Positions 8,093 through 16,535 of a DNA stretch of 64,000 nt are shown here, in pieces. Both the position numbers and the translations under genes were made by a program. Position 1 is the stretch's first letter, and the number at the start of each line of letters is the position of its first letter. Origin of the DNA: Nocardioides bizhenqiangii (GTDB lineage: Bacteria > Actinomycetota > Actinomycetes > Propionibacteriales > Nocardioidaceae); the NCBI RefSeq assembly GCF_034661235.1, contig NZ_CP141059.1, forward strand, positions 2,665,501 to 2,729,500. The letters are read 5' to 3'. The notes beneath the pieces are model-generated. The model did not search any database, was not told the DNA's origin, and worked only from the letters and a program-made list of their open reading frames with translations.

Positions 8093-8979
8093 CGCGTCCG
8101 TGGACGGATCAGGCCCTCTTGGGCGGTGGTCGCGACCAGCGTGCCGTCCTGGGTGAAGACCCGACCGAGCGAGAGTCCGCGAGCGCCGCCGGCCGACGGC
8201 GACCACTGGTCGTAGAGCCACCACTCGTCGGCACGGAACGGCCGGTGGAACCAGATGGTGTGGTCGAGCGACGCCATCTGCACCGCCTGCGCGTCGACGT
8301 CGTGCGCGGCCAGCGTCGCCCCGAGCAGCGAGACGTCGCTGGCGTAGGTGAAGGCCGCGAGGTGCTCGATGGGGTCGTCGGACAGCCTCCCGTCGATCCG
8401 GATCCAGACCTGGGCCTTCGACGGGTGGAGCGGGTCGGGGTCGAGGCCGTAGCGCGAGCTGCCGAGCCAGCGCACGTCGAGCGCCGCCCACTCCTTGCCG
8501 AGCCCGTCGTCGGCGCCGCGCTCCTGCATCAGCTCGACCAGGTCGAGACCCTCGTCGGGGCCCTTGACCTCGGGCATCGCGTCCTGGTGCTCGAGGCCGT
8601 CCTCGGAGAGCTGGAAGTTCAGCGACTGGTAGTAGATCGGCCGCCCGTGCTGGCGCGCGAGGACCCGGCGGGTGGCGAAGGACTTCCCGTCCCGGATCCG
8701 TTCGACGTCGTAGATGATCGGGACGTTGTAGTCGCCGGGCAGCAGGAAGTAGGAGTGCAGTGAGTGGACGTGGAACTCCGGGCCGACCGCGCGCGTGGCC
8801 GCGATCAGCGCCTGCGCCGCGACCTGGCCTCCGTAGACCCGCTGCCGGACGGTGTCGGGCTGCTTGCCGCGGAACAGGTCGGTGTCGAGCTGCTCGAGAT
8901 CCAGCAGCGAGACCAGCCGGCGAGTGGCGTCGCTCCCTGTGACCTCGGGCTCGGCCTCGTGGTCGTCGTGCGAGGTCAT
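8089..8979 (-). CDS. tesB: Acyl-CoA thioesterase II (TesB)
   Basis: The 296-residue double-hotdog protein shows the TesB hallmarks: VYGGQVAAQAL near residue 49, HSLHSYFLLPGD near 73, MASLDHTIWFHRPF near 228 with the catalytic aspartate, and the closing QDGTLVATTAQEGLIRP with the conserved Thr and Gln. It hydrolyses medium- and long-chain acyl-CoA to free acid and CoA in the cytoplasm. Its ATG overlaps the PAC2 stop as ATGA, and its own stop overlaps the next GTG, so the operon is translationally coupled on both sides. Gene order thioesterase-methyltransferase-methyltransferase is not a standard arrangement that I recognise. Confidence 0.9.
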   Translation of the reverse strand: MTSHDDHEAEPEVTGSDATRRLVSLLDLEQLDTDLFRGKQPDTVRQRVYGGQVAAQALIAATRAVGPEFHVHSLHSYFLLPGDYNVPIIYDVERIRDGKSFATRRVLARQHGRPIYYQSLNFQLSEDGLEHQDAMPEVKGPDEGLDLVELMQERGADDGLGKEWAALDVRWLGSSRYGLDPDPLHPSKAQVWIRIDGRLSDDPIEHLAAFTYASDVSLLGATLAAHDVDAQAVQMASLDHTIWFHRPFRADEWWLYDQWSPSAGGARGLSLGRVFTQDGTLVATTAQEGLIRPRTR

Positions 8980-9941
8980 CCGCCACCTCCGGTGTCGTCC
9001 GGCCGCTCCAGGCCGGCCAGGAACTGCTCGAACTGCTGCCCGATCTCCTCGCCCGTCGGGAGGGGCTGGTCCTCGGCGAGCAGGCTGGAGCCGCGCTCCT
9101 CGGCGCGGGCGAACGCGTCGTATTGCTGCTCGAGCGCGGTGACGACCTCTTCGACCTCGCTGTTGGCGGCGAGGTAACGGCCGATCTCCTCCTCGCGCTC
9201 CTCGGCCGCGGTGCCGAGGTCGGTGAGGTTGATGGTCAGCCGCGCCGCGAGCTCGACCTGCTCGAGCAGCGCGATCGCCGCGCGCGGGTAGTCGAGCTGT
9301 GCGAGGTAGTGCGGCACGTGCGCGACGAAGCCGAGCGCGTCGTGGTCCCACTCCCCCAGCCGCACCTCGAGGAGCGCCTGGGCGCTGCTCGGGATCCGGA
9401 GCTCCCCCCGCCACGGGCTGGTGCCGCTGAGCAGGTGGGCGTTGTTGGCGTGGTGGGTGATCGCGATCGGCCGGGTGTGCGGCACCGCCATCGGCACCGA
9501 GCCCATCCCGATCACCAGCGACACCGAGAACCGCTCGACGACCTCGAGCACGCCCCGGCAGAAGGCCTCCCAGCGGGTGTCGGGCTCGGGACCGTGCAGC
9601 AGGAGGTACGGCGTGCCGCCCTCGTCGCGAAGCAACCGGACGACGAGCCGCGGCGCCTCGTAGGCCTCGTAGTGGTCACGCACGAAGGACATGGGGGGCC
9701 GGCGGGCGCGATAGTCGTGGAGCTGGTCGACGTCGAAGGTGGCGACGACCACACCACCGCCGGTACCACCCGAGCCCGGCACGGGGTCGGCGCCTTCGGT
9801 CATCAGGTGGCGGGACGCGATCGCACCGGCGTTGCCGGCGTCGAGGAAACCGTCGAGCGCGACGACCATCCGCAGGTCCTCCACCCCGGCGAGCTCCGGC
9901 ACGTCGTCGACGATGTGCACGAGGCGAGGTGTCGGGGTCAC
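8976..9941 (-). CDS. PAC2 family protein
   Basis: This is a 321-residue protein of the PAC2 (proteasome assembly chaperone 2-like, COG1938) superfamily. Visible marks are LRMVVALDGFLDAGNAG near residue 22, YLLLHGPEPDTRWEAF near 112, LVIGMGSVPMAVPHTRP near 142, and SLLGFVAHVPHYLA-type sequence near 203. The C-terminal 90 residues are acidic and helical, rich in E and Q, and could form a coiled coil. Actinobacterial homologues have no firmly established function. It is the first gene of a four-gene leftward operon; its stop overlaps the tesB start. The 31-bp gap to the lipoprotein gene upstream allows a longer transcript. Confidence 0.85.
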   Translation of the reverse strand: MTPTPRLVHIVDDVPELAGVEDLRMVVALDGFLDAGNAGAIASRHLMTEGADPVPGSGGTGGGVVVATFDVDQLHDYRARRPPMSFVRDHYEAYEAPRLVVRLLRDEGGTPYLLLHGPEPDTRWEAFCRGVLEVVERFSVSLVIGMGSVPMAVPHTRPIAITHHANNAHLLSGTSPWRGELRIPSSAQALLEVRLGEWDHDALGFVAHVPHYLAQLDYPRAAIALLEQVELAARLTINLTDLGTAAEEREEEIGRYLAANSEVEEVVTALEQQYDAFARAEERGSSLLAEDQPLPTGEEIGQQFEQFLAGLERPDDTGGGG

Positions 9942-9972
9942 GGGGAAACGATACTGACGACCCCAGGCGGCC

Positions 9973-11238
9973 TCACTCGTAGGTGCGGCGCATCAGGCCG
10001 ATGCTCGCCTCGACGAGCTCGGACGTCGTGATCCCCAGCTGGTCGCGGACAACGGCCCGCTGGTCGCCACCTTCGCCGAGCTCGTCGAGCAGGGTCCACA
10101 GCGCCGGCTCGCCGTAGGTCGCGGCGATGTACTCGCACATCCACCACGAGACGGCATACCAGCCCTCGGCCTGCGGGCCGCCGAACTCGCTGTCGGCCGG
10201 GACGTCGGTGACTCCGCCCGCGACGAGGTCGAGCGCGGTGGTCTGGAGCCGCCGCTCGGCGGGCGCGATCGGCTGGACGGAGACGTACTCGGCCAGGCCC
10301 TCGGTGAACCACAGCGGGACGCCCCTGGCGCGTTCGCCCAGGGCGACGTGGGTGAGCTCGTGCCGTACCAGCCGGTCGAGGACCGCCTCGCTCTCGTCGA
10401 GGACGTGCGGGCTCAGCATGATCCGGTACGACGACACCGGCCCGTCGGCGTCGTCGGCGTTCCGCGGGACCGGGACGGTCACGCCGTCGAGTCGGTCCGG
10501 GTCGCTGACCGGCAGACCGTCGATCGACTCGACGAACTCCTGGTCGGCGAGGACGTAGACGACGACGCCGCCGGGGTCCTCGATGTGGGGCGGCAACACC
10601 GAGCGCACCTCGTACCTGGCCTCCGAGACCGAGTCGAGCACTGCGTCGGCCCTCAGCACCGTGGTGGGGTCGAAGATCCCGAGCACGCCGGCACGGTCAC
10701 GGGCCTCGATCTCGCCGAGGTCCCAGGGCTGCGGACCAGTGCCGGCACCGGCCTCCCAGTCGGCGTCCGTGGTCGACGTCAGCAGGTAGCGACGCTCGTC
10801 GCCGGTCGGGACGAACCGCCAGCGGTCCCGGGTGAGCACAGGTGCGACGTCGTACCCCTCGAGCTCGATCCGGATGGCGACCTCCGCCCAGTAGCCGGCG
10901 CGGGACCGCTCGATCGTCCGCTCCGCGAGGTCGAAGCGCACGGTGCCGAGCGGCAATTGCGCGACGTTCGCGTAGTAGCCCTCCTGCTCGGCGAGGAAGC
11001 CGGGGTCGCGCCGAGCAAGGGTTCGCTCGAACGCCACCGGGTCGCGAGAGAGGATCGCCCGGGCGCGCTGGCGGAGCGTGCGCTGGATCGCCTCGGCGAC
11101 CCCGGCGTCCGGGTCGTCCGGCGTGTCCGGCGGGTCGTCACCGCAGGCGACGAGGAAGGGCGTCAGCAGGAGGATCGGGAGCAGTGCGGAGAGGTACCTG
11201 AGCCGGCCGCCCGCTCGGTCAGCCGTTCTTGTCGGCAT
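9973..11238 (-). CDS. Lipoprotein with HExxH metallopeptidase (MA-like) motif
   Basis: From ATG 11238 the 421-residue product has a basic N-terminus, a hydrophobic stretch and a lipobox LVAC at residues 29-32, so it should be an extracytoplasmic lipoprotein. Near residue 310 it has RHELTHVAL (HExxH zinc-binding motif), followed about 20 residues later by [11 protein letters not shown], whose glutamate fits the third gluzincin ligand. Residues 40-180 resemble the conserved region seen before such peptidase MA-like domains. The start overlaps the dxs 3' end by 20 bp, placing it in a transcript with dxs. Substrate unknown. The ATG at 11280 was rejected because it lies deeper inside dxs. Confidence 0.75.
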   Translation of the reverse strand: MPTRTADRAGGRLRYLSALLPILLLTPFLVACGDDPPDTPDDPDAGVAEAIQRTLRQRARAILSRDPVAFERTLARRDPGFLAEQEGYYANVAQLPLGTVRFDLAERTIERSRAGYWAEVAIRIELEGYDVAPVLTRDRWRFVPTGDERRYLLTSTTDADWEAGAGTGPQPWDLGEIEARDRAGVLGIFDPTTVLRADAVLDSVSEARYEVRSVLPPHIEDPGGVVVYVLADQEFVESIDGLPVSDPDRLDGVTVPVPRNADDADGPVSSYRIMLSPHVLDESEAVLDRLVRHELTHVALGERARGVPLWFTEGLAEYVSVQPIAPAERRLQTTALDLVAGGVTDVPADSEFGGPQAEGWYAVSWWMCEYIAATYGEPALWTLLDELGEGGDQRAVVRDQLGITTSELVEASIGLMRRTYE

Positions 11239-13165
11239 CGAGGAGCGTCCGGTCGACCGCCGCGTCCGCGTCGGCGGCATCGACGGCGCCCGTGCCGGTC
11301 ATCTCGTGCACGATGTCGAGCGCGATCTTCTGGGCCGAGAGGCCCACCCGCTCGAGGATCACGGCCCGCTTCGCGTGGCCGAGGAACTCCTGGGGGATGC
11401 CGTGCAGGCGCACCGGCGTGTCGACGCCGGCGGCCGAGAGCGTCTGCAGCAGGACCGCGCCGACGCCTCCGATGACGCCGTTGTCCTCGATCGTCACCAC
11501 CAACCGGTGGTCGGCTGCCGCCGCCACCAGCGCCGGGTCGACCGGCTTGACCCAGCGCGGGTCGACGACGGTGACGCCGATGCCCTGCGCGGACAGCCGC
11601 TCTGCGACGCCGAGTCCGACGCCGGCCATCGAGCCGACGGCCACGACGAGCACGTCGCGCCGCCCGTCGCGCACCAGCACGTCGATGACGCCGTTACCGC
11701 CGGTGATCTGGTCGACGGCCTCGATGTCCGCGGGCGGCGGTCCCTTCGGGAAGCGCACCACCGTCGGCGCGTCGGCCACCTCGACCGCCTCGTCGAGCAG
11801 CTCGCGCATCCGCGTCACGTCCCGTGGCGCAGCCAGCCGGAGCCCCGGCACGACCTGGAGGACCGACATGTCCCACATGCCGTTGTGGCTGGCACCGTCG
11901 TCGCCGGTCACACCGGACCGGTCGAGGACGAACGTGACGCCGCACTTGTGCAGCGCGACGTCCATCAGCACCTGGTCGAACGCGCGGTTGAGGAACGTGG
12001 CGTAGACCGCGACGACGGGGTGCAGCCCGCCGAGCGCGAGCCCGGCCGCCGACGTCGCGGCGTGCTGCTCGGCGATCCCGACGTCGAACGTGCGCTCGGG
12101 GAACCGGGCCTGGAACTTGTCGAGCCCGACGGGGTGCATCATCGCCGCGGTGATCGCGACCACGTCGGGGCGTCGCGCACCGATCTGCACGATGTGCTCC
12201 GCGAAGTGGTCGGTCCAGATGGGACCCTTCGGCTTCTCGGCACCGGTCTGGACGTCGAACGGGCCCGGCGCGTGGAACTGGTCGGCCTCGTGCCGCTCCG
12301 CCGGGTCGTAGCCGAAGCCCTTCCGGGTGATGGCGTGCACGATCACGGGTCCGCCGAACTTCTTCGCCTGCAGGAGGGCGTGCTCCATCGCGGCCCGGTC
12401 GTGGCCGTCGACGGGACCGACGTACTTGAGGCCGAGGTCCTCGAACAGGCCCTGGGGCGCGAGCGCGTCCTTGAGGCCCTTCTTGACCGCGTGGAGGGCG
12501 TCGTAGGCGGTGGGACCGACCGCAGGGACCGCGTTGACCCGCTTCTTGACCATCTCGAGCACCTGCTCGTAGCGCGGGTTGGTGCGCAGCCCGGTGAGCG
12601 CGGTGGCGAGACCGCCGATCGTGGGCGTGTAGGAGCGGCCGTTGTCGTTGACGACGATCACCAGCCGGGAGTCGCGCGCGATGGCGATGTTGTTGAGCGC
12701 TTCCCACGCCATGCCGCCGGTCAGCGCGCCGTCGCCGATCACCGCGACGACGTGGCGGTCCTCGCCGCGGATCGCGTAGGCCTTGGCGATGCCGTCGGCG
12801 TAGCTGAGCGCCGTCGACGCGTGGGAGTTCTCGACGATGTCGTGGTCGGACTCTTCCTGGCTCGGGTAGCCGCTGATCCCGCCCTCGCGGCGCAGCGTGC
12901 CGAACTCCGCGACCCGCCCGGTCACGAGCTTGTGGACGTAGGCCTGGTGACCGGTGTCGAAGACCACCCTGTCGCGCGGGCTGTCGAACACCCGGTGGAT
13001 GGCCAGGGTGAGCTCGACGACGCCGAGGTTGGGCCCGAGGTGCCCGGTGTTCGTGGCGACGGTTCGGATCAACAGGTCGCGGATCTCGCTCGCAAGCGTC
13101 GCGAGCTCGTCCTCCGTGAGGTCCCGCAGGTCGCGCGGCGAGGTGATCCGGTCGAGAAGGGCCAT
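11219..13165 (-). CDS. dxs: 1-deoxy-D-xylulose-5-phosphate synthase
   Basis: This 648-residue thiamine-diphosphate enzyme condenses pyruvate with glyceraldehyde 3-phosphate in the first step of the MEP isoprenoid pathway. Seen are [13 protein letters not shown] (about 42), [11 protein letters not shown] (about 70), the TPP/Mg2+ motif [16 protein letters not shown] (about 143), the transketolase catalytic region [18 protein letters not shown] (about 360) with the key Glu, and [10 protein letters not shown] (about 420). Length and order are normal for DXS. A short gap separates it from the NUDIX gene upstream. The product also supplies the thiamine precursor DXP; a thiamine-linked gene pair lies 0.5 kb upstream, which may be chance. 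Confidence 0.95.
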   Translation of the reverse strand: MALLDRITSPRDLRDLTEDELATLASEIRDLLIRTVATNTGHLGPNLGVVELTLAIHRVFDSPRDRVVFDTGHQAYVHKLVTGRVAEFGTLRREGGISGYPSQEESDHDIVENSHASTALSYADGIAKAYAIRGEDRHVVAVIGDGALTGGMAWEALNNIAIARDSRLVIVVNDNGRSYTPTIGGLATALTGLRTNPRYEQVLEMVKKRVNAVPAVGPTAYDALHAVKKGLKDALAPQGLFEDLGLKYVGPVDGHDRAAMEHALLQAKKFGGPVIVHAITRKGFGYDPAERHEADQFHAPGPFDVQTGAEKPKGPIWTDHFAEHIVQIGARRPDVVAITAAMMHPVGLDKFQARFPERTFDVGIAEQHAATSAAGLALGGLHPVVAVYATFLNRAFDQVLMDVALHKCGVTFVLDRSGVTGDDGASHNGMWDMSVLQVVPGLRLAAPRDVTRMRELLDEAVEVADAPTVVRFPKGPPPADIEAVDQITGGNGVIDVLVRDGRRDVLVVAVGSMAGVGLGVAERLSAQGIGVTVVDPRWVKPVDPALVAAAADHRLVVTIEDNGVIGGVGAVLLQTLSAAGVDTPVRLHGIPQEFLGHAKRAVILERVGLSAQKIALDIVHEMTGTGAVDAADADAAVDRTLLDADKNG

Positions 13166-13224
13166 GGCGGCGAGTTTAGGCGCTCACCCGACGAGAAACG
13201 CGATCGCCGGCTCGGCGACATTCC

Positions 13225-13659
13225 TCACCGAAGCAGGCTCCGGTAGCGCTCGGAGGCAAGGAACCGCGGGAGTGCTTTCGCCGCGGCAACGGTCAGGTCG
13301 AGCCCTCGGGCACGTTCGGGGTCCACGAACACGATCTGCCGACCCTCTTTGCAGTCGACGTCGGCGTTCCCAAGCTCGGTGGGGGCGGTGAAGAGGCAGA
13401 ACGTGTCGTCGGTGTCGCGATGGGCGTGACGGACCGAGAACTCGTCGAAGAGCTCGAGCCCTCCGCTCAGCGCGATCCCGGTCTCCTCCTCGAGCTCGCG
13501 GTAGGCCGCGTCCTCCCACGACTCTCCAGGCTCGACCCCACCGCCCGGAAAGCCCCACTTCTCCGGGTCGATCACGGGGTGCTCGTCCCGTTCCTGGAGA
13601 AGTACCCAGCCACGCGGATCGACGAGGGCGATCGAGGAGAACCGGCTCACGCCCGCCAC
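13225..13659 (-). CDS. NUDIX hydrolase
   Basis: The 144-residue protein has a full Nudix box, GGGVEPGESWEDAAYRELEE followed by ETGI (about residues 38-61), matching Gx5Ex7REUxEExGU, with RE and EE as metal ligands. It should hydrolyse a nucleoside diphosphate linked to another moiety; the substrate cannot be read from sequence. The start is GTG 13659; a second GTG nine bases downstream is possible. It follows YjbQ with a 22-bp gap on the same strand, so it may belong to that operon. Product length is typical for single-domain Nudix proteins. Confidence 0.9.
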   Translation of the reverse strand: MAGVSRFSSIALVDPRGWVLLQERDEHPVIDPEKWGFPGGGVEPGESWEDAAYRELEEETGIALSGGLELFDEFSVRHAHRDTDDTFCLFTAPTELGNADVDCKEGRQIVFVDPERARGLDLTVAAAKALPRFLASERYRSLLR

Positions 13660-13681
13660 CGTAGCCGCCGCCGGACGCGGC

Positions 13682-14092
13682 TCAGCCGCCGAGGAAGCTG
13701 ACCCGCACCTCGCGGACGTCGTTGTCGACGTTGAGGTCGACCAGGCAGACGCTCTGCCAGGTGCCGAGCGCGAGCCGGCCGTCGATCACCGGTACCGAGG
13801 CGTACGGCGGCACCAGCGCCGGCATCACGTGAGAGCGTCCGTGCCCGGGCGACCCGTGCCGGTGCCGCCAACGGTCGTCGGCGGGCAGCAGGTCCGCCAG
13901 CGCCGACAGCAGGTCGTCGTCGCTCCCTGCGCCGGTCTCGATGATCGCGATGCCCGCCGTCGCGTGCGGGACGAACACGTGCAGCAGCCCGTCGCCGCGC
14001 CCGGACACGAAGTCGGCACAGTCGCCGGTGATGTCGAGGACCCGCTCCTCGCCGCCGGTCCGGAAGCTGAGCGCCTCGCTGTCCATGGTCAT
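13682..14092 (-). CDS. YjbQ family protein (UPF0047, secondary thiamine-phosphate synthase)
   Basis: The 136-residue product contains the UPF0047 signature: VFVPHATAGIAIIETG (about 41-56), HGSPGHGRSHVMPAL (about 79-93) and GRLALGTWQSVCLVDL (about 104-119). Histidines in these segments line the putative active site. Members complement thiE mutants weakly, hence the family name. ATG 14092 overlaps the stop of the truncated thiamine-binding gene (14089-14091) as ATGA, so in the ancestor the two were translationally coupled. The coupling now depends on whichever fragment or copy is still translated upstream. Confidence 0.85.
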   Translation of the reverse strand: MTMDSEALSFRTGGEERVLDITGDCADFVSGRGDGLLHVFVPHATAGIAIIETGAGSDDDLLSALADLLPADDRWRHRHGSPGHGRSHVMPALVPPYASVPVIDGRLALGTWQSVCLVDLNVDNDVREVRVSFLGG

Positions 14093-14250
14093 GCCTCGAG
14101 CGCGCTCTCGATCCGCTCCACCTTCGCCGTGAGTTGTCCGGTGTGGCCGGGTCGGATGTCGGCCTTGAGCACCAGGCCGACGCGCGGCGACACCTCGGCG
14201 ACGACGTCGATGGCCCGCTTGACCACGGCCATCACCTCGTCCCACTCCCC
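14089..14250 (-). pseudogene. 3' remnant of split MTH1187/DUF77 thiamine-binding protein gene
   Basis: This fragment encodes EWDEVMAVVKRAIDVVAEVS and continues through VGLVLKADIRPGHTGQ to VERIESALEA and the TGA at 14089-14091. It lacks the N-terminal half of the MTH1187 family fold, which lies 2.1 kb away at 16331-16477. Fusing the two at the Ile-Glu-Gly codons rebuilds a normal protein of about 100 residues. An open frame extends upstream to 14340, but that part (MNSTRRSSGSKRRSV) has no family similarity and overlaps the intact copy out of frame, so I treat it as fortuitous. ATG 14286 could still give a short peptide that keeps YjbQ coupled. Confidence 0.8.
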
Positions 14251-14272
14251 TTCGAAGATCCGCGCACATGGG

Positions 14273-14593
14273 TCATGGCGTCTCATTTTCCGATTCACCG
14301 ATCGCCGCTTCGAGCCGCTCGACCTTCGCGTCGAGTTCACCCTGGTAGCCGGGACGGATATCCGCCTTCAGGACGAGGGAGACCCTCGACCCGTATGGCG
14401 CGACGGCCTCGGTCGCCCGCTTCACGACGTCTAGGCAGGCATCCCAGTCGCCCTCGATCGTCGTAAACATCGCGTCGGTTCGGTTCGGGAGTCCGGACTC
14501 CCTCACCACGCGAACCGCCGCCGCGACGGCATCCGCGACCGATCCATCGGCGCGGCCCGTTCCGCTCGGGGCAACAGAGAATGCGACTAACAC
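14273..14593 (-). CDS. MTH1187 family thiamine-binding protein, intact island-borne copy
   Basis: This is a complete 106-residue member of the MTH1187/YkoF-like (PF01910) family. It runs from LVAFSVAPSGTGRADG through [20 protein letters not shown] and GDWDACLDVVKRATEAV to SLVLKADIRPGYQGELDAKV. It is clearly homologous to, but diverged from, the split host gene; they differ at roughly a third of positions. Start GTG 14593 has GAAGGAG six bases upstream. Codon 2 is TTA and codon usage is AT-richer than the host version, pointing to transfer. Family members bind thiamine or its pyrimidine moiety. It probably replaces the function of the gene its island destroyed, next to yjbQ. Confidence 0.85.
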   Translation of the reverse strand: MLVAFSVAPSGTGRADGSVADAVAAAVRVVRESGLPNRTDAMFTTIEGDWDACLDVVKRATEAVAPYGSRVSLVLKADIRPGYQGELDAKVERLEAAIGESENETP

Positions 14594-14809
14594 GTCGAAC
14601 TCCTTCGGTAACTGCTCCCAGGTACGCCCCGGACAAGAATCTGAGCGTCGCGCACGCCGAACCTACTCCGCTACCCGACCGCGTATGGCACCGGGCGGGC
14701 AGCGGAAGCGAACACCCGCGCACCTTGCGTGAAGGCAAACCAAAGACTGCGGCCAGGTGCGCCGATAGGGTCGAGCAGCACCAGATGAGAACAACGAACG
14801 GACGTCTCG
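14594..14809. other. Island intergenic region between divergent genes
   Basis: This 216-bp stretch separates the leftward thiamine-binding copy from the rightward ATPase. It must hold both promoters. Apart from the GAAGGAG ribosome site of the leftward gene at its edge, I see no strong -35/-10 pair, dyad or conserved RNA. Confidence 0.4.
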
Positions 14810-16249
14810 ATGCCGCAACCGCCCCTGAAGGAACTCCACTTCGGCCATCTCGACGCGAGCGAAGAGGCGATCGACGAACCCGATCTCCTAATGGGCGGCT
14901 TCTACGACTACCGCGAGGCGGCCTTCGGCATTACCACTGGGCGCGCTTGGTTGATCCTCGGTCCCAAAGGCGCGGGGAAGTCGGCCGTCCTCGAACACAT
15001 CCGTTTGTCGTGGGCAGGACGGTGGGATCACTTCTTCTCAGCGTGGAACCTCGCGAGCTTTCCAGTCAACGATGTCACAGCGCTACAGATCGACCAGGCC
15101 GCGGGGCCCGCACGCAATCAAGCGGCATGGGAGTTCCTTCTCTTGCTGCGGGTGATCGACTCGCTCAACTCGGATGAAGGTCTCCGCGCACCAGCATCGT
15201 TCGGCCGACTGGTCAAGGAATTGAACAAAGCCGGACTCCTTCAAGGCGACTGGGCACGCAAGGTCGCGCAGTGGTCTAAACAGCGAATGACGTTCGACGC
15301 CAAGGTCATTGGCGGCGAGGCCGAACGAGACGTCCGCAAAGTCACAGCCCTTGAAGTCTCAGAAGCACTCAAAGCCGAGATGCGCCAGGTACGCACGGAG
15401 AGTCGTCACCTGATTGCCCTGGACGGCCTCGACTCATTCTTCTTCGAGGCGGAGGACGAGTGGGCATCGCTCTCTGGTTTGACGCAGGCTATTAAGGACC
15501 TCAACCGAAACCTTCGCCAATGGGCACTGCCGGTCAACATCGTCGCTGCCATGCGCTCGGACATCTTCGATGTCCTGCCGGGGGCGGAGACCAACAAGTT
15601 GAAGCCCCACTCAGTTCACCTCGACTGGAGCGCGGGAGGAATCGGCGGTCAGAACCACCTCTGGGCGTTGGCAACAAAGAAGGCTCAAGTGACACGTCCC
15701 GAGGTGACCAACTTAGTGAAGCAGTATTTCAATGCTCCGATCGCTATCGGTCCTCACACGGAGATGGCTGAGTTCCTTCTGGATAACACTCGACTCCTAC
15801 CTCGCGACATGATCGCACTCCTTGGCTTCGCCCAGCGAAACTACGGCGGCAGCAAGCAAATGCCCGAGGACAACGCGAAGGCTGCGGTGCAGCAGTACGC
15901 GGAGGAGTACTTCGTCGGCGAGATCTTTGACAACCTTGCCGGTGTGCTGCCTCTGGGCAGCGCGCGCAAGGTGGCCAGTTTCCGGGACGCCTTGCGAACG
16001 CTTCCGACTCGTCGCTTCGACTTTGCCTATCTGGAGACTGAACTACAAGGTGAACTCGAGCGAAACGAAGTAAGAGCCCTACTCAGGCAGATGTTCGAAA
16101 CCGGCGGCGTGGGAGTTCGGAATCCCTCAGGCTACCGCGACTACACCGACTTCGTGTTTCGTAAGGTTTCCGGAGCCGGATTCACCATTAGGTATGAGTT
16201 CATCCTTCATGACGCACTTGTTCGCGCCTGGAACCGCCCTTGGTCCTAG
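14810..16249 (+). CDS. P-loop ATPase, Sll1717-like; candidate defence protein
   Basis: The 479-residue protein opens with LHFGHLDASEEAIDEPDLLM, then Walker A ILGPKGAGKSAVLEH (about 52-66) and a Walker B-like LIALDGLDSFFF (about 203-214). This layout, an acidic FG-x-x-DA-E leader before GxxGxGKSA, is what I recall of the Sll1717 family of P-loop ATPases, many of them in variable regions. The C-terminal half is helical with no recognised nuclease or protease motif. There are no transmembrane segments. It is the only cargo besides the replacement gene. Defence is inferred from family and island context, not shown. It contains a rare TTA codon (15713-15715), and its Shine-Dalgarno sequence is weak. 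Confidence 0.6.
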   Translation: MPQPPLKELHFGHLDASEEAIDEPDLLMGGFYDYREAAFGITTGRAWLILGPKGAGKSAVLEHIRLSWAGRWDHFFSAWNLASFPVNDVTALQIDQAAGPARNQAAWEFLLLLRVIDSLNSDEGLRAPASFGRLVKELNKAGLLQGDWARKVAQWSKQRMTFDAKVIGGEAERDVRKVTALEVSEALKAEMRQVRTESRHLIALDGLDSFFFEAEDEWASLSGLTQAIKDLNRNLRQWALPVNIVAAMRSDIFDVLPGAETNKLKPHSVHLDWSAGGIGGQNHLWALATKKAQVTRPEVTNLVKQYFNAPIAIGPHTEMAEFLLDNTRLLPRDMIALLGFAQRNYGGSKQMPEDNAKAAVQQYAEEYFVGEIFDNLAGVLPLGSARKVASFRDALRTLPTRRFDFAYLETELQGELERNEVRALLRQMFETGGVGVRNPSGYRDYTDFVFRKVSGAGFTIRYEFILHDALVRAWNRPWS

Positions 16250-16255
16250 GTAGCG

Positions 16256-16287
16256 GGACACGAGGGTCCTTCCGCGAATTCGTGTCC
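16256..16287 (+). terminator. Hairpin after the ATPase gene
   Basis: GGACACGA (16256-16263) pairs perfectly with TCGTGTCC (16280-16287) around a 16-nt loop, seven bases after the ATPase TAG. No T-run follows. It may terminate the island gene before the leftward host remnant. Confidence 0.5.
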
Positions 16288-16330
16288 GCACGCACGCCAC
16301 ACGCGCCATGTCTCAATGCGGGGTAGTCGC

Positions 16331-16477
16331 GCCCTCGATGTTGGTGAACATCGCGTTGGTCTCGTTGGGGAGCCCGGACTCGCGGACGACGCGGACCGCC
16401 GCTGCCACCGCCTCGGTGACGCCTCCGGTCTCGTCGGCGGCGGATCCGGACGGGGAGATGCTGAAGGCGACGAGCAT
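16331..16477 (-). pseudogene. 5' remnant of split MTH1187/DUF77 thiamine-binding protein gene
   Basis: From ATG 16477 the frame encodes [19 protein letters not shown] and then [20 protein letters not shown] up to Glu-Gly at residues 48-49. It then diverges into ATTPH and a TGA at 16313-16315. The 49 native residues are the N-terminal half of the MTH1187 family fold, and their natural continuation is the fragment at 14089-14250. GTG-rich codons match the host. A 54-residue peptide could still be made, but it lacks half the ferredoxin-like fold and is unlikely to work. Confidence 0.8.
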
Positions 16478-16535
16478 GACGCCCACGGTAGTGGGGTCTC
16501 GAGGCGGTCGCCGGACGACCTCCTCGACCCGAGGA

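Larger units (their letters stand above)
14251..16331. mobile_element. Small low-GC island inserted into the MTH1187 gene
   Basis: Host sequence stops at about 14250 and resumes at about 16331; joining the two sides restores one gene. The 2.08-kb insert contains a full-length divergent copy of the interrupted gene and one P-loop ATPase gene. CCCCTTCGA (14247-14255) and GCCCTCGA (16331-16338) sit at the two junctions as imperfect direct repeats. No integrase, transposase, tRNA or convincing terminal inverted repeat is present. Base composition is lower than that of the neighbours: the line 15481-15540 counts 55% G+C against 67% for 12541-12600 in dxs. TTA codons occur in both insert genes (14588-14590 and 15713-15715). 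Confidence 0.75.

Noticed and set aside
14089..14340. 83-residue frame starting at 14340 as a complete gene
   Set aside because: Only the part from about 14250 onward matches the MTH1187 family; the first residues overlap the intact copy in another frame.
13660..14600. Thiamine (TPP) riboswitch near yjbQ and the thiamine-binding genes
   Set aside because: No CUGAGA or other conserved TPP-riboswitch segment was found upstream of these genes.
14251..16331. Terminal inverted repeats of a transposon at the island ends
   Set aside because: Only a 7-bp CATGGCG match (14274-14280 and 16304-16310 reversed) is found about 20 bp inside each end; this is within chance for such GC-rich sequence.
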